A DNA stretch of 64,000 bases from Chlorogloeopsis fritschii PCC 6912 (GCF_000317285.1 NZ_AJLN01000153.1:62001-126000), one strand, 5' to 3'; counted from the stretch's first letter, positions 17,793 to 28,500 are shown. Notes: generated by a model from the letters alone, not told the origin. A program made the numbers and translations.

Positions 17793-18692
17793 TTAATAAC
17801 CTCTAAAGTTGTTTCTCCATTGCATGAAATAGGCACCCCAAATTTTCAACTTCTATCACTATCAAGAAGATGCAGTAGTCTAAATTAGATTTAAAGACAG
17901 GCAAAGCCTCACCAAGTACAAAATAACTGCAATACTTGGCGTACTCGATATATGAAATGCCTAAACAATATCGAGTTCAAGTGACAAAACACTTTTATGA
18001 ATTTGGTGTTGGATTTCAAAATTTTTAGCACTAAAAACCAGCTACAAACTAAGAAAATTCTGGTTCCAAACCCTTATAGAACTTTCCATTTGAACATGAC
18101 ACTGGTTTTTCGCTTCTCTACTGCATTGGGTCAATTAATGCATAGCCAACAGAATTTATAATATCATTAGTGTGCTCTTTTAATTGAAAAAATTATTTCT
18201 ATAGATTTTTTTATAACAATATGTAAACAGTTTGTTAACAATCATTTACTCTTTTGGTCACTCTTGTCGAGTCTTTTTTACATATATTTAAGTAGTCTTT
18301 ATGAACTGCATACACCAATAACGAATGATTGCTACTAAAGGATATACCGCCTTCGGTGTCTATTAGAAGGGCATTGCCAACAGCAGATGCTACAAAGCGC
18401 TGCTCACCGCTACGCATCTACTGCCCTGTGCCTTTTTCCAATCAGATCGGCGCGGAGCTTATAAGACTGCATCAGAAACTTTGCCGATCTGTTGTTCTTT
18501 AAGTTTGGTTCAAGTTCAGAAAAGTTAATACCGTGATTGGGGAGCAGATCGGATATGAAGTCATGAAGTTGGCTGTGCATTCTTCTGACACTCTACTGGA
18601 GAAGGTTGTTAACGGATTCTAGCTGAATAGTTAGCATTATTATTTACACTTCACTTCATCGTATTGTAAGTGTGTTGAACATAGTTAATTTA
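17793..18692. other. 900-bp spacer, no supported gene
   Basis: AT-rich in its first half. Between about 18340 and 18430 there is a GC-richer patch with repeat-like phrases (GGCATTGCC, GCTGCTCACCGCTACGCATC) typical of dispersed elements. An open but startless frame of 39 codons (18503-18622, plus strand, ending HSSDTLLEKVVNGF) may be a relic, but no family is recognised. The 60-codon minus-strand frame at 18235-18417 has no coding support. Confidence 0.4.
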
Positions 18693-19232
18693 CTAACTTA
18701 ACTGGTTTCTCATCAACATGAACTGTTCTAAATCGTGATGCTCTCCTTTCCAAAAACCACGCTCCATCAGTATCCCCTGACTCTGAAAACCTAAACTTTC
18801 CAAAAGCCTTCTAGAAGCCATATTTTCTAACATGATTTGTGCAATGACAAATTGCACTCCTCTAATCTCAAACCCATAATTCAGAATGGCACGTAAAGCC
18901 TCACTCATAATGCCTTGTCTCCAAAACTGACTAGCAAGCTCATAACCGACTTCGGCAGCATTGGCTTGTTTATCCCACGTAAACCCACAGGAACCAATCA
19001 GATAGTTGTCTGACTTACGAGCAATTCCCCAGCGTATTCCACACCCACTTTCAAATCCCTTTGCCCGTCGCTCAATCACCCCTATTGCTTGATTGAGGTG
19101 GTTGAAAGTATCAAGGTCATGAAACTGAGTTACATTTGAATCGGAGAATATGGCAAACACAGCCTCTGCATCTTCCTGAGTAGCTTGTCGAAGCCAAAGC
19201 CGCTTTGTCTCAAGGTTTGGAAAAGAAATCAT
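18693..19232 (-). CDS. GNAT acetyltransferase, RimJ/RimL-like
   Basis: 179 residues. It opens ETKRLWLRQATQEDAEAVFA, the R-L-x-L-R start typical of the RimJ/RimL (Acetyltransf_3) branch. It continues to EVGYELASQFWRQGIMSEAL (motif A) and NMASRRLLESLGFQSQG (motif B). Family members acetylate protein N-terminal Ser/Ala or small molecules; the specific target here is unknown. It is monocistronic, with a 460-bp gap to the next upstream gene stop. Confidence 0.88.
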   Translation of the reverse strand: MISFPNLETKRLWLRQATQEDAEAVFAIFSDSNVTQFHDLDTFNHLNQAIGVIERRAKGFESGCGIRWGIARKSDNYLIGSCGFTWDKQANAAEVGYELASQFWRQGIMSEALRAILNYGFEIRGVQFVIAQIMLENMASRRLLESLGFQSQGILMERGFWKGEHHDLEQFMLMRNQLS

Positions 19233-19414
19233 CAGTCAATTTATCAACTTCAAGGGATGCGATCGCACTAGAAGCTTACTATTACTCAAAATTTTGTCAA
19301 GTTCAAATCACTGCACAAACGCAGAGTGTCTTTCCGTTGTGGGTAACGGCTTGTTGTAGAAATTTGGGATTATTATGCCGTGTAACCTGCAACTACATCT
19401 CAACAAGTAATACA

Positions 19415-19999
19415 TTAGAACAGATAGGGAACTAATCGCTTTGTACTTTGCCTGTAGGCTTCATACTCATCACCGAATCTGTCAAGCAGCATCTGTTCCT
19501 CCTGGTTAACTCGTGTTGCATACGCAATACTAAAACCAATGAATCCAGATAAACCTGCAATCCAATTTGGCAGCAATAATGCTTGGGCAACGCAAAGTAA
19601 CAGCACAGAGGCATACATCGGATGACGAATGTTTTGATAAACGCCATTGGTTGTTAATGTGTGTCCTTCCCTGATTTGCAGGGTTGATGACCAATTTTTG
19701 CCCAAGTCATGATGGCTGCGCCAGAACAACCAAAGCGAGAGCATAAGAGCGGCAATACCTAATACATTAGCCCAGATTGGTAGTTGGTAGTTTACAGAAT
19801 TTAACCAAGGAGATAGAACATAAATCAAAGGGAGAAATAGTATCCCAATCAATAACAGAAGGCGAACTAATTTTTCCTGAATGGTTTTTCGATCATCCAC
19901 AATCGTATTCTTTTTCTGCTCTTTTTGATAAGGGATTCTCACGAGCAGCCACAATATCATTCCAATTATGAAAATTATCTTTGATGTCAGTGGATTCAT
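19415..19999 (-). CDS. ICMT/PEMT-family membrane methyltransferase (isoprenylcysteine carboxyl methyltransferase-like)
   Basis: 194 residues from the ATG at 19999. An ATG three codons upstream (20008) directly abuts the GGAG at 20009-20012, whereas the chosen one has a nine-base spacing. Four to five hydrophobic helices are followed by the diagnostic C-terminal block: TNGVYQNIRHPMYASVLLL, then RVNQEEQMLLDRFGDEYEAY with the SAM-binding R-H-P and E-E residues. Bacterial members methylate lipid-like or small thiol substrates at the membrane; the actual substrate here is unknown. Confidence 0.87.
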   Translation of the reverse strand: MNPLTSKIIFIIGMILWLLVRIPYQKEQKKNTIVDDRKTIQEKLVRLLLLIGILFLPLIYVLSPWLNSVNYQLPIWANVLGIAALMLSLWLFWRSHHDLGKNWSSTLQIREGHTLTTNGVYQNIRHPMYASVLLLCVAQALLLPNWIAGLSGFIGFSIAYATRVNQEEQMLLDRFGDEYEAYRQSTKRLVPYLF

Positions 20000-20228
20000 C
20001 TTGCTCATCTCCTACATTGACCCAAAAAGTAGTCGTCAATCTGGTAAACTTTTGATTACTCTCCTTAAGTTCAGTCAGCGAGAATCTTCGCAAATGCACA
20101 AAAAGGCTGCTCATGACTTGAGTATGCATCACTATATTATTAGAATACGTAATTATGGTGGGTGAAGTTAAGCAATCACCTGACAAAATAGGATCAACTA
20201 TCACTAGATGCGGATCTAAAATTATGAA

Positions 20229-21167
20229 TTAGTAAGTTGCTCGTAAACGGCTCAAAAGATATTCTCCTGCCAGAATCGGTGGATAAATAGGAGTATGTTC
20301 TTTTTGGCAACTCTCAAGACAAGCAATTTCCGTATCATCGTTAGGATGGCAGAAAAATGCCACAGAATACCGAGACTGTTTTACTCTCTCATCGCTAGGA
20401 ATTATTACCCGATGTTTAGTTGAGCAAAATACGTGATTAGTCCATCGTTGCATTAAATCCCCAGTATTAACTATGACAGTATCGGGAATTGCTGGCGCAG
20501 CAATCCACTGCCCAGCTGTTGTTTGTATTTCCAAACCTCCAATTTCGTCTTGAAACAGTAAGGTAATGCTGCCATAGTCTGAGTGTTCGCCAGCACGCAC
20601 TTGCCCTGGTTGGGGTAATTGTTGCACTGGAGGATAATGCAGCAGCCGCAGGGTATGATTTTGTTCGGTATGTCTAGTTATAAAAAAATCTTCTGGTAAT
20701 TGTAAAGCCAAAGCAAATGCTTGCAATATTCTATGAGTTAATTCTGTGCAAGCTTGATAAAAAGCGAGAATACAAGAGTCTTTTGCTGGAGAACTTAGGC
20801 ATGACACAAAAAAATTCTCCGCGTCATCACGTCCCCGCGTTGCCGCGTCTTTTCGTCCCACATTAAACGCCTCTTTCAAATCACCTGGTTTATTAGCATC
20901 AAGTTTTTCTCTCTCAATTCCAACATAACCTTGATTGCTAAATTCATTACTCCAAGCTAATTGCTGTTTTATTTCCAATGATAAGTTGAAAAAGGCTTTA
21001 CTTTTTGAAAATACTTGCTTGATTAAGTCTAGAGATATACCATGATTTTGCAAGTACATAAAGCCGATTTCATGACAAGCTTGATATATTTGCTTGACTA
21101 CAGTTTGTCTATTTCTAACATTACTATCGGCAAAGAGAGAAAAATTAATAACTGGAATCTTGTCCAT
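20229..21167 (-). CDS. 2-oxoglutarate/Fe(II) dioxygenase, isopenicillin N synthase-like family
   Basis: 312 residues. The N-terminal DIOX_N segment (IPVINFSLFA, EIGFMYLQNHGI) is followed by the double-stranded beta-helix. The iron ligands are visible as His195 and Asp197 (GEHSDYGSITLLFQD) and His252 (STKHRVIIP). The 2OG-binding Arg266-x-Ser268 is in SRYSVAFF. All catalytic residues are present, so it should be active. The family hydroxylates or desaturates many small molecules; substrate unknown. No biosynthetic partner gene is adjacent. Confidence 0.9.
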   Translation of the reverse strand: MDKIPVINFSLFADSNVRNRQTVVKQIYQACHEIGFMYLQNHGISLDLIKQVFSKSKAFFNLSLEIKQQLAWSNEFSNQGYVGIEREKLDANKPGDLKEAFNVGRKDAATRGRDDAENFFVSCLSSPAKDSCILAFYQACTELTHRILQAFALALQLPEDFFITRHTEQNHTLRLLHYPPVQQLPQPGQVRAGEHSDYGSITLLFQDEIGGLEIQTTAGQWIAAPAIPDTVIVNTGDLMQRWTNHVFCSTKHRVIIPSDERVKQSRYSVAFFCHPNDDTEIACLESCQKEHTPIYPPILAGEYLLSRLRATY

Positions 21168-21296
21168 CGTAGAATTTTAACTTTAGATTTGATTCTATTT
21201 GAAGCCGAAATCGCAATTGACGATTTATGCCTACTTAAACGGTAAGACAATAATTATTTCATCTGTGCTGATACCCCTGACGACATTGTACCTTTT

Positions 21297-22109
21297 TTAT
21301 AATTTAATAGGATAATTAGCAATTAGCAATTCCTTACCTTTTTCTGCTTGATTTTGTTTGTAGTTATTCATGCCATATTGCAATTCCCATTCATAAATGT
21401 AGGCAAAGGAAAAATTATGCCGTACCTCTTCACAGTTGTCATAAGTAATCAACCATTTGTGCGAACACTCTGACATTAACTTGGCAAAGCGGGCATGATC
21501 GAAGCAAGTATGCAGATCGCCCTTTTTACCATAGAGTTTAGATTTACTCTTACTAAGATAAGGTGGATCGAGAAAAATAAATACATCATCTCCAGGTTCT
21601 TTTAATAGGGCGCTGTAGTCAAAGTTAGTGATACGAGTATTAATAAAACAACCATTCAAAGCTGCTAGTCGTTCAATAGAAGAGTTTGTAAATCGACTTT
21701 TGAAAGAAGCACTAGAGTAACCACCACTCTCTATAGTGCCACTAAAAGTAATTCGATTGAGAACAAAGAAACGCACAGCCCGCTCCAATGGAGTCATTGT
21801 ACTAGTATCTGCAACTGCAAGAGATTTAAATAAAGCACGTCCATCTGTTGTCTGTTGCTTGATTTTCCAAACTTCCTCAACTAGCTTAGGCAAATCAATT
21901 TTTACCTGAGTCCAAAAATAGTAAAGTTCTTGGTTGAGATCGTTAATCCAGCAAGGCAATTTGGGGTATTTTTGTAAGATATGAAAGAAGACAGAACCTC
22001 CACCCACAAAAGGTTCACGAAACTCTTTAAACGTAGGAGGTATATAGCGGGCAATCTGAGGAATCGCCTTCTGTTTCCCACCAGGATAGCGTAATGGACT
22101 TTTAAACAT
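21297..22109 (-). CDS. D12-class (Dam-like) adenine-N6 DNA methyltransferase
   Basis: 270 residues, typical Dam size. LRYPGGKQKAIPQIA is the N-terminal P-G-G-K SAM-binding motif, REPFVGGGSVFF is motif I (residues 31-42), and DPPYLS at 181-186 is catalytic motif IV. The order X-I-IV is that of the D12 class. No restriction endonuclease is adjacent, so it is an orphan methylase. Dam-like orphan methylases recognising GATC are known in cyanobacteria, and GATC is the centre of the abundant HIP1 octamer. GATC specificity here is inference. Confidence 0.9.
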   Translation of the reverse strand: MFKSPLRYPGGKQKAIPQIARYIPPTFKEFREPFVGGGSVFFHILQKYPKLPCWINDLNQELYYFWTQVKIDLPKLVEEVWKIKQQTTDGRALFKSLAVADTSTMTPLERAVRFFVLNRITFSGTIESGGYSSASFKSRFTNSSIERLAALNGCFINTRITNFDYSALLKEPGDDVFIFLDPPYLSKSKSKLYGKKGDLHTCFDHARFAKLMSECSHKWLITYDNCEEVRHNFSFAYIYEWELQYGMNNYKQNQAEKGKELLIANYPIKL

Positions 22110-22138
22110 AAGGAATTATAGTAGTAGCAATCAAAACA

Positions 22139-22172
22139 CATATCTCTGACTTTTTAAAAAAGTCGGGGATAT
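22139..22172. repeat. Dispersed hairpin, TATCnCnGACTTTTT / AAAAAGTCGGGGATA type
   Basis: An imperfect inverted repeat centred in a TTTTTAAAAAA run, directly upstream of the DNA methylase start and in the divergent spacer with the GNAT gene. It is a family member of the hairpins at 1791, 29734, 43064 and 48233. Because it lies between divergent genes, a terminator role is unlikely for this copy. Confidence 0.55.
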
Positions 22173-22237
22173 TATAGGGCAAAATTTACGTATAAATTGG
22201 TTGATCTAATTATCAAATTGTAAACCAGGATATAAAA

Positions 22238-22750
22238 ATGTTGAAGATTTTAAAACTAGAGCCAGATTTACATAGAGTTCACGTGCAGGAATTATTTTTT
22301 GAATATTTAAGTTGGATTAACTTGATGACAAGCAGTGAATTTAATTTCAGTTTTGATGTTAATTCATATTTAGAACAAGATATGACGAAGCTGTATCAAT
22401 TTGCTCCCCCAGAAGGAAGACTATTGTTGGGAGAATACGATGGAAAAATAGCAGGATGTGTTGGCTTGCGAAAAGTTAATGATGAAATAGTAGAGATAAA
22501 AAGGGTATACGTTAGACCTGAATTTCGTAGAAAAGGTATAGCTCGGCGCTTAGTAGAAGCGATTATTCAAGAAGCTTGTCAAATAGGTTATACAAAAATT
22601 CGTTTGGATGCTGCACCTTTTGTCAAAGAAGCACAACTTCTTTATCGCTCTCTAGGTTTTCAGGATATTTCTCCTTTTGCTGAAAGTGAAATTCCCGAAA
22701 AATTTCACTCTTTATGTGCTTTTATGCAGTTAACAATTAAGCCTGATTAA
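22238..22750 (+). CDS. GNAT family N-acetyltransferase
   Basis: 170 residues. Motif A is VYVRPEFRRKGIARRLVEAI and motif B includes AAPFVKEAQLLYRSLGFQDI. The core region GKIAGCVGLRKVNDEIVEIK is characteristic of small-molecule or amino-acid GNATs. The ATG at 22238 follows the short purine stretch CAGGATATAAAA. Divergent from the DNA methylase gene. Acceptor not predictable. Confidence 0.87.
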   Translation: MLKILKLEPDLHRVHVQELFFEYLSWINLMTSSEFNFSFDVNSYLEQDMTKLYQFAPPEGRLLLGEYDGKIAGCVGLRKVNDEIVEIKRVYVRPEFRRKGIARRLVEAIIQEACQIGYTKIRLDAAPFVKEAQLLYRSLGFQDISPFAESEIPEKFHSLCAFMQLTIKPD

Positions 22751-22876
22751 AATAAAAAATATATAAAATTGTACAAATACGACTTGAATATTTGGAATTA
22801 AGTAAAATAATTAAAGATAGCAGTAAGCTGCTCGAAATCCTCATGCACTTGTGTAGAAGTTAATTTTACAATAACC

Positions 22877-22947
22877 GTAAGTAAGGTGGGCACCGCCCAT
22901 AATGTAAAAAGAAGAGTTTGAGGAAAATTAGGCAGTGCCCACCCTAC
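22877..22947. repeat. 71-bp MITE-like element (GTAAGGTGGGCA ... TGCCCACCCTAC)
   Basis: The two ends are inverted repeats of about 17 bp (GTAAGGTGGGCACCGCC and GGCAGTGCCCACCCTAC) enclosing about 37 bp. Copies occur at 53413-53521 (right half nearly identical) and 59917-59988 (similar length and ends). No coding capacity; consistent with a non-autonomous mobile element. It inflates the apparent N-terminus of the hydrolase gene downstream. Confidence 0.6.
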
Positions 22948-23010
22948 AAAAATTGCAATCAAACAACTGGTACAAGATTTGAATTTACAATCATTATATG
23001 GAGACAAAAA

Positions 23011-23751
23011 GTGCAAATCACTAAACGCAATGTCGAATTGAGAGTGGATGACAGTTTAATGCGTGTTTATGTGGCAGCCCCAAAAGCAGCAGGGCTTTAT
23101 CCAGGTATTTTATTCTACAGCGATATTTATCAGTTAGGCGAGCCAATGATTCGTCTTGCAAACTACTTAGCTGGATTTGGCTATGTTGTAGCAGCCCCAG
23201 AAATTTTTCATCGTATGGAACCAATTGGTATGGTTATTGAACCAGACGATCTCGGTAGAATGCGGGGCAATGATGATGCTCGTCGCACTTTAGTTGCTGA
23301 TTATGATGCCGATCGCATTGCTGCAATTGAGTTTCTCAAAGCAGAGATTTCGGTTGCTCCGGGTAAAATCGGTACTCTCGGTTTTTGTATTGGTGGGCAT
23401 CTAGCTTTTAGGGCAGCTTTTCAAAGTGAAACGAAGGCAACAGTCTGTTGTTATCCAACTGGCATTCCCAGTGGCAAATTGGGTAAAGGGGTAGCCGATA
23501 CAATCCAACGGGTAAGTGAAATTAAAGGCGAAATGCTTATTGTCTTCGGTACTCTCGATCCTCACATCCCGGCAAATGACCGTCAAATTATTATTCAAGC
23601 TCTTGAGCAGGCTGGCGTACCATATAAAGTCTGCTCATACGAAGCAGAGCATACATTTATGCGTGATGACGGTTATCGCTACGATTCTGCTGCTGCTACC
23701 TCTGCTTGGTCTGAAATTATATCTTTCTTTCAACGTATTTTTGCGGACTGA
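23011..23751 (+). CDS. Dienelactone hydrolase family protein
   Basis: 246 residues from a GTG at 23011, which has GGAG seven bases upstream. An in-frame ATG at 22918 would add 31 residues translated from a dispersed repeat and is rejected. The alpha/beta-hydrolase nucleophile is a Cys in GTLGFCIGGH (Cys126), the hallmark of dienelactone hydrolases. The acid lies in FGTLDPHIP and the catalytic His in YEAEHTFMRDDG. The real substrate in cyanobacteria is unknown. The N-terminal Glu/Arg region (YSDIYQLGEPMIRLAN) also matches the family. Confidence 0.88.
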   Translation: MQITKRNVELRVDDSLMRVYVAAPKAAGLYPGILFYSDIYQLGEPMIRLANYLAGFGYVVAAPEIFHRMEPIGMVIEPDDLGRMRGNDDARRTLVADYDADRIAAIEFLKAEISVAPGKIGTLGFCIGGHLAFRAAFQSETKATVCCYPTGIPSGKLGKGVADTIQRVSEIKGEMLIVFGTLDPHIPANDRQIIIQALEQAGVPYKVCSYEAEHTFMRDDGYRYDSAAATSAWSEIISFFQRIFAD

Positions 23752-23901
23752 ACAACAGCTAATACTGATTCACTTTAAGCGGCACTATCTTTGTTGTCTT
23801 TGGCTATGGAGATAAAGAAATTAGCGATCGCTATTCTTATATTCTCATTACAAAAATCTTATATTTAGCTTCTAAGTTGAATATACATTCACTTAGTGCG
23901 C

Positions 23902-23924
23902 CCCACTTTCAATAGTGGGTTTTC
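23902..23924 (+). terminator. Rho-independent-like terminator downstream of the hydrolase
   Basis: CCCACT and AGTGGG form a six-pair stem with a six-base loop, followed by TTTTC. It lies about 150 bp after the dienelactone hydrolase stop, so read-through of the short spacer is expected. Confidence 0.4.
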
Positions 23925-24002
23925 TTTTGGAATTGCCAAACAGCCATCAAGCAGAGCCACTACAACCATCATTACCAGAGTTGAACCTGGCAGTAGACCT
24001 GA

Positions 24003-24152
24003 TTGCCTCTGGTCGCATTTCTGAAAAACCCAGCTACTCCGATTCACGATATCGCATTTGTATTGGGGTTCTCTGAACCGAGTGCCTTTCACCGTGCCTT
24101 CAAACAATGGACAGGACAAACTCCACAAACTTATCGATTATCATGCTGTTAA
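24003..24152 (+). pseudogene. 3-prime stump of an AraC family regulator gene
   Basis: The plus strand between 24003 and the TAA at 24150-24152 is open and reads LKNPATPIHDIAFVLGFSEP, then SAFHRAFKQWTGQTPQTYR. This is the second helix-turn-helix and C-terminal end of an AraC-type DNA-binding domain. There is a stop just upstream and no start codon or N-terminal sensing domain, so only about 49 codons of a roughly 330-codon gene remain. A minus-strand frame covering the same DNA is a shadow. Confidence 0.75.
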
Positions 24153-24198
24153 TACGAGGTGCGATCGCACTTGACAACAGGACTTTTAAAATATTCTC

Positions 24199-25419
24199 TT
24201 ATCTTTGTCTTAATGATTGATACTGGTCATCAGACAAAAACTTTTCAAATTCTACTGCTGGAATCGGTCGGCTGAAAAGAAAACCTTGCATAGCATCACA
24301 GCGATGTTGACGCAAAAAATCTAGTTCTTCTTCAGTTTCTACACCTTCAGCTATTACCTGAAGATTAAGATTGTGTCCCATCTGAATCAATGCAGTTGTT
24401 ATAGCTGCTTTCTGTAAGTCACAATTAATATTGTGAATAAAGTAGCGGTCAATTTTTAATTTATTAATTGGTAGTTTTTTGAGATACATTAATGAAGATT
24501 GACCAGTACCAAAATCATCAATAGCAATTGTCACTCCCAAGGAACGCAATTCATTCATCGTGGCAATTACCATATTTATATCTTGTACAATCAAACTTTC
24601 GGTAAGTTCTAGTTCTAAATAGTGTGGTTCCAAATTGTTTTGTGTTAAAAATGTCACTATTTTTTGACTCAAATCTGGATGAGTAAATTGACGGGCTGAC
24701 AAATTAACAGCAATCCGGAGTGGAGAATAACCTGCATCACGCCAAGCTTTATTTTGTTCACATACACTTTGCAATACCCACTCGCCAATAGGGATAATTA
24801 AACCTGTAGATTCTGCTAAAGAAATTAATTCTGAGGTAGCAACAATTCCTAATTCAGGACTCTGCCAACGTAGTAAAGCTTCTGCACCAAAAATATGACC
24901 TGTTTTAAGATCTATTTGTGGTTGATATTCAATATAAAATTGTCGGAATAGGGCTTGTTCTATAGCCCTGCGTAAAATACTTTTTACAACTAGCATCTCT
25001 GAATTTGAAGTATTTACTTGGATGCTAGTGGAAAATTGCTGTTTCAAAATTGCTTGTTTTTGCAAGCGAGTATCAATAGCACTTAATAATTCTGCACGAG
25101 TAAATGGTTTGGTGATATAGTCATCAGCTCCTAGATCCATGCCTTGGCGAAAGTCAGTTTTTGTTGCTTTCGCTGTAATAAAAATAAATGGAATTGTTGC
25201 AGTTATCGGTTCTTGACGCAATGCTGTAAGCACACCAAAGCCATCAAGTTCTGGCATCATTAAGTCACACAATATTAAATCAGGCGCTTCGCTGTGAGCT
25301 AACTTAACTCCTAATTTACCATCAGCAGCGCCGACAGTATCAAAATCTTCAGCTTCCAACAAATCTAATATATTTTCACGAACTGTTTGCTCATCTTCTA
25401 TTACTAGAATTTTAGTCAT
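24199..25419 (-). CDS. Response regulator with EAL phosphodiesterase output (REC-EAL)
   Basis: 406 residues. The receiver domain (1-120) has acidic pocket residues at IEDE, phospho-acceptor Asp52 in LILCDLMMPELDG, Thr in FITAKATK and Lys in ITKPFTRAE. The EAL domain (about 145-400) keeps every residue needed for c-di-GMP hydrolysis: GAEALLRW, NLSARQ, LELTES, IDDFGTGQSS, KIDRYFI and IAEGVETEEEL. It should therefore be an active phosphodiesterase lowering c-di-GMP. It lies 173 bp downstream of the multi-PAS kinase on the same strand, its probable partner. The spacer holds GGATAGT-type heptamer repeats. Confidence 0.93.
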   Translation of the reverse strand: MTKILVIEDEQTVRENILDLLEAEDFDTVGAADGKLGVKLAHSEAPDLILCDLMMPELDGFGVLTALRQEPITATIPFIFITAKATKTDFRQGMDLGADDYITKPFTRAELLSAIDTRLQKQAILKQQFSTSIQVNTSNSEMLVVKSILRRAIEQALFRQFYIEYQPQIDLKTGHIFGAEALLRWQSPELGIVATSELISLAESTGLIIPIGEWVLQSVCEQNKAWRDAGYSPLRIAVNLSARQFTHPDLSQKIVTFLTQNNLEPHYLELELTESLIVQDINMVIATMNELRSLGVTIAIDDFGTGQSSLMYLKKLPINKLKIDRYFIHNINCDLQKAAITTALIQMGHNLNLQVIAEGVETEEELDFLRQHRCDAMQGFLFSRPIPAVEFEKFLSDDQYQSLRQR

Positions 25420-25592
25420 AATCTCCGTAATAATTTAAAAATAGGAATTGGATAGTGGATAGTGGTTAGTAGGTAGTAGTTGATTGGTAATTTATTTTGG
25501 ATATAACTACTAATTGCTGTATGGGTGGTTTGAGGAGACAAATTAACAGTTTGAACGGCAAAATTATCAACAAAACTCGCCCCTGCTAACTA

Positions 25593-28500
25593 TTACACAT
25601 TCTTTAATGGCAAAGCTACAATAAATGTCGTTCCTACTTCAAGTTCGCTAATCACTTTAATTTCACCCTTATGAATATCTACGCACTTTTTTACTATTGC
25701 CAATCCCAAACCTGTACCTTGAATGTTGCCGACATTAGCAGCACGATGAAAAGATTCAAATAGATGAGGTAAGTCTCCTGGTGGAATACCAATTCCTCTA
25801 TCTTGTATTTCAAATACAGCTTGTCCTTCCTGACAAGTAAGAGCAAATTTGATAGTACTATTATTTGGAGAATATTTTTTGGCATTTAAGAGTAGATTTC
25901 TAAGAATATACCCTAGCAGTTTTTCATCCATACAGCAGGGTATGAATTCGTAATCACAGTTCAATGCGATCGCACATTGGGGAGCGATATCAACTTGTAA
26001 TTCTTCTAATAAGTTGCGGCAGTATTGTACTAAATCTAGAGGTACAGGTCTAAACTCTAATTTTCCTACATCCACCTTACCAATTACCAATACATCATTT
26101 AACATATCAGTCATATGTTTGACAGCTGTTTGAATGCGATGGATGTGTAAAAGCAGTTTTTCTTCTGTCCATTTGTGGCGATAGTGTTCCAATAGTTCTG
26201 AAGAGGAAAGAATAGTACTCAATGGGGTACGGAATTCATGGGAAGTCATGGTAATAAAGCGAGATTTGAGTTCATTTAGTTCTTTTTCTTTCTCTAATGC
26301 TGTTCTTAGTTCCTTTTCCAACTGTTTGTGTTTTGTAATATCAGCTCGATAACCGACGATTTCTATTGGATTACCTGCATCATCCCACAACACTAGCTTG
26401 GCTTGGTCGTATACCCAACGATAGCTACCATCTTTATGTAAAAAACGATACTCATAACTATTTTCTCCTTGGTCAAATATTTTTGACACTTCTGATAAAA
26501 CCCGTGTTACATCGTCTGGATGAATATGATTGATCCAAAAGCTAGAATCTTCAATAAATTCCCACGCTTTATAGCCCATCATGGCAGTAATATTGTCGCT
26601 AATAAAGGTAATACCGTAATCACCATCGGGTTTGCAGGTATAAATAATTGCTGGAGTAGAGGAAAGTAAGTATTGCAATCGCGCCTGTGATAATAACAAT
26701 GCTGCCTCTGCTTGCTTGCGATTGGTAATATCGTTTTGAATGCTGACATAATGGGTGTAAGTACCATCAGCATCAAACACTGGAAAAATACTTAATTCAT
26801 TCCAAAAAAGACTACTATCTTTACGGGAGCTACGTAAAACTACGGTACAATTTTTTGCTTGTTTGATAGCTGTATTGATTTCTTGCGCCGCTATTTGATT
26901 CAGATTTGCGCTTTGGATCAAGCAACTGCTTTGACCGATAATTTCTTCTATAGAGTAACCAGTAATGTTCTCAAAGGCAGAATTAACGTAGATAATTGGC
27001 AACTGTGGCAGTCTGACATCAGCGATCGCAATACCGTTAGTACTGGCAGCAATAACGCGATCGCGTAAACGTAGGCTTGCTTCTGCTTGTTTGCGCTCAG
27101 TAATATCAGTATGGATGCTAACTGTACCGATAATCTTACCAGTCGCATCTTTAATAGCATCAGCACGAAGATAAATGTCTAAAATTCTACCTCTGCAAGT
27201 TTTCATTTTGACTTCACCGCGCCAAGAACGATCGCTGTTTACAGCTGCAAAGATTTTTTGACACTCTGCTTGATGCGGATAAAGAGCTAGTATTCCTCCA
27301 GCAGCTTGCAATTCTGCTAAGGTGTACTCAAACAGTTCGACAAATGCCGGGTTGACGTAAATTTCCTCACCATCGATGTCAATCAAGCCAATAGCATCAC
27401 TGCTACTTTCTATGGCTTTGCGAAAACTTACTAAAGATTCTTCGGCACGTTTGCGATCGGTAATATCTGTGGAAATGCCACAAATAGCATAGGGAACACC
27501 ATTAATATCTTTTAAAGGAAATTTGACAGACAGATAAATATGTTCTCCATCTGTTTGAGGAGCAACTTCTTCTACTTCTAGATATTCCCCACTAGTGAAG
27601 ACATGATGATTGTTTGCTGCAAACTTACTAGCAACTTCACCAGGAAAAACATCATATAAACTTTTACCTACAATCTCCGCTTTGGTAGTGTGAAATAACT
27701 GTTCATACTGACGGTTAACAAGTAAAAATCTGTTTTGATTATCCATTACATAAATAATTGCTGGAGAGTTATCTAAAATCGCTTGTAGCTGTTGTTGAGT
27801 CTCCTGTAATGCCGCCTGTGCCTGATTGCGTTCGGTAACGTCTCGACTAATGCCACGATAACCACGGAAGTTACCTTCTCGATCGAAGATTGGAACTCCA
27901 TTCGTTTCTAAAACTACTGGGTACCCATGTTTATGTATGTTGATATTTTCAAGACATTCAAATGGCTTTTGTTTACTAACAATTTCAAAAAAAAGTTCGG
28001 CAATACTGTCTCGTTTGTATGGAGGCATCAACTCTAAGGGTACTTTGCCTAAGATTTCTTCGGGTTGATAACCTAATATGTCACTTACTTTCGGACTTAC
28101 GTATGTATAAGCAGCGTTTTCATCAACTTCCCAAATTAAATCGCTGCTGGTTTCTATTAAGTTGCGGAAACGCTCCTCGCTCTGTTTAAGAGCTGCTTCG
28201 GTATGTTTGCGATCGCTAATGTCAGTGATGGTGCCAATATAAGCAATGACTTCACCTGTGTCTGTTTGCTCTGCAACCGACTGACCAACAACCCAACTAA
28301 TACTACCATCAGGACGCTGAAACCTATACTCGCAGGAAAATGGTAGATTGTGGACAGCGGCTTGGTACCAATCTTGAACAATTCGCTCTCTATCGTCAGG
28401 ATGAAGGGCACGCTCCCAACCATGGTTCATAGCTTCTTCAGGAGTAAGCCCAGTAATTTCACACCAACGCTTGTTAACGTAAAGACAATTTCCGAAAGCA

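Noticed and set aside
18235-18622. Short frames in the 900-bp spacer
   Set aside because: Lie in repeat-like DNA; no start or family.
22918-23010. N-terminal extension of the dienelactone hydrolase
   Set aside because: Translated from a MITE-like repeat; a GTG with a good ribosome binding site follows.
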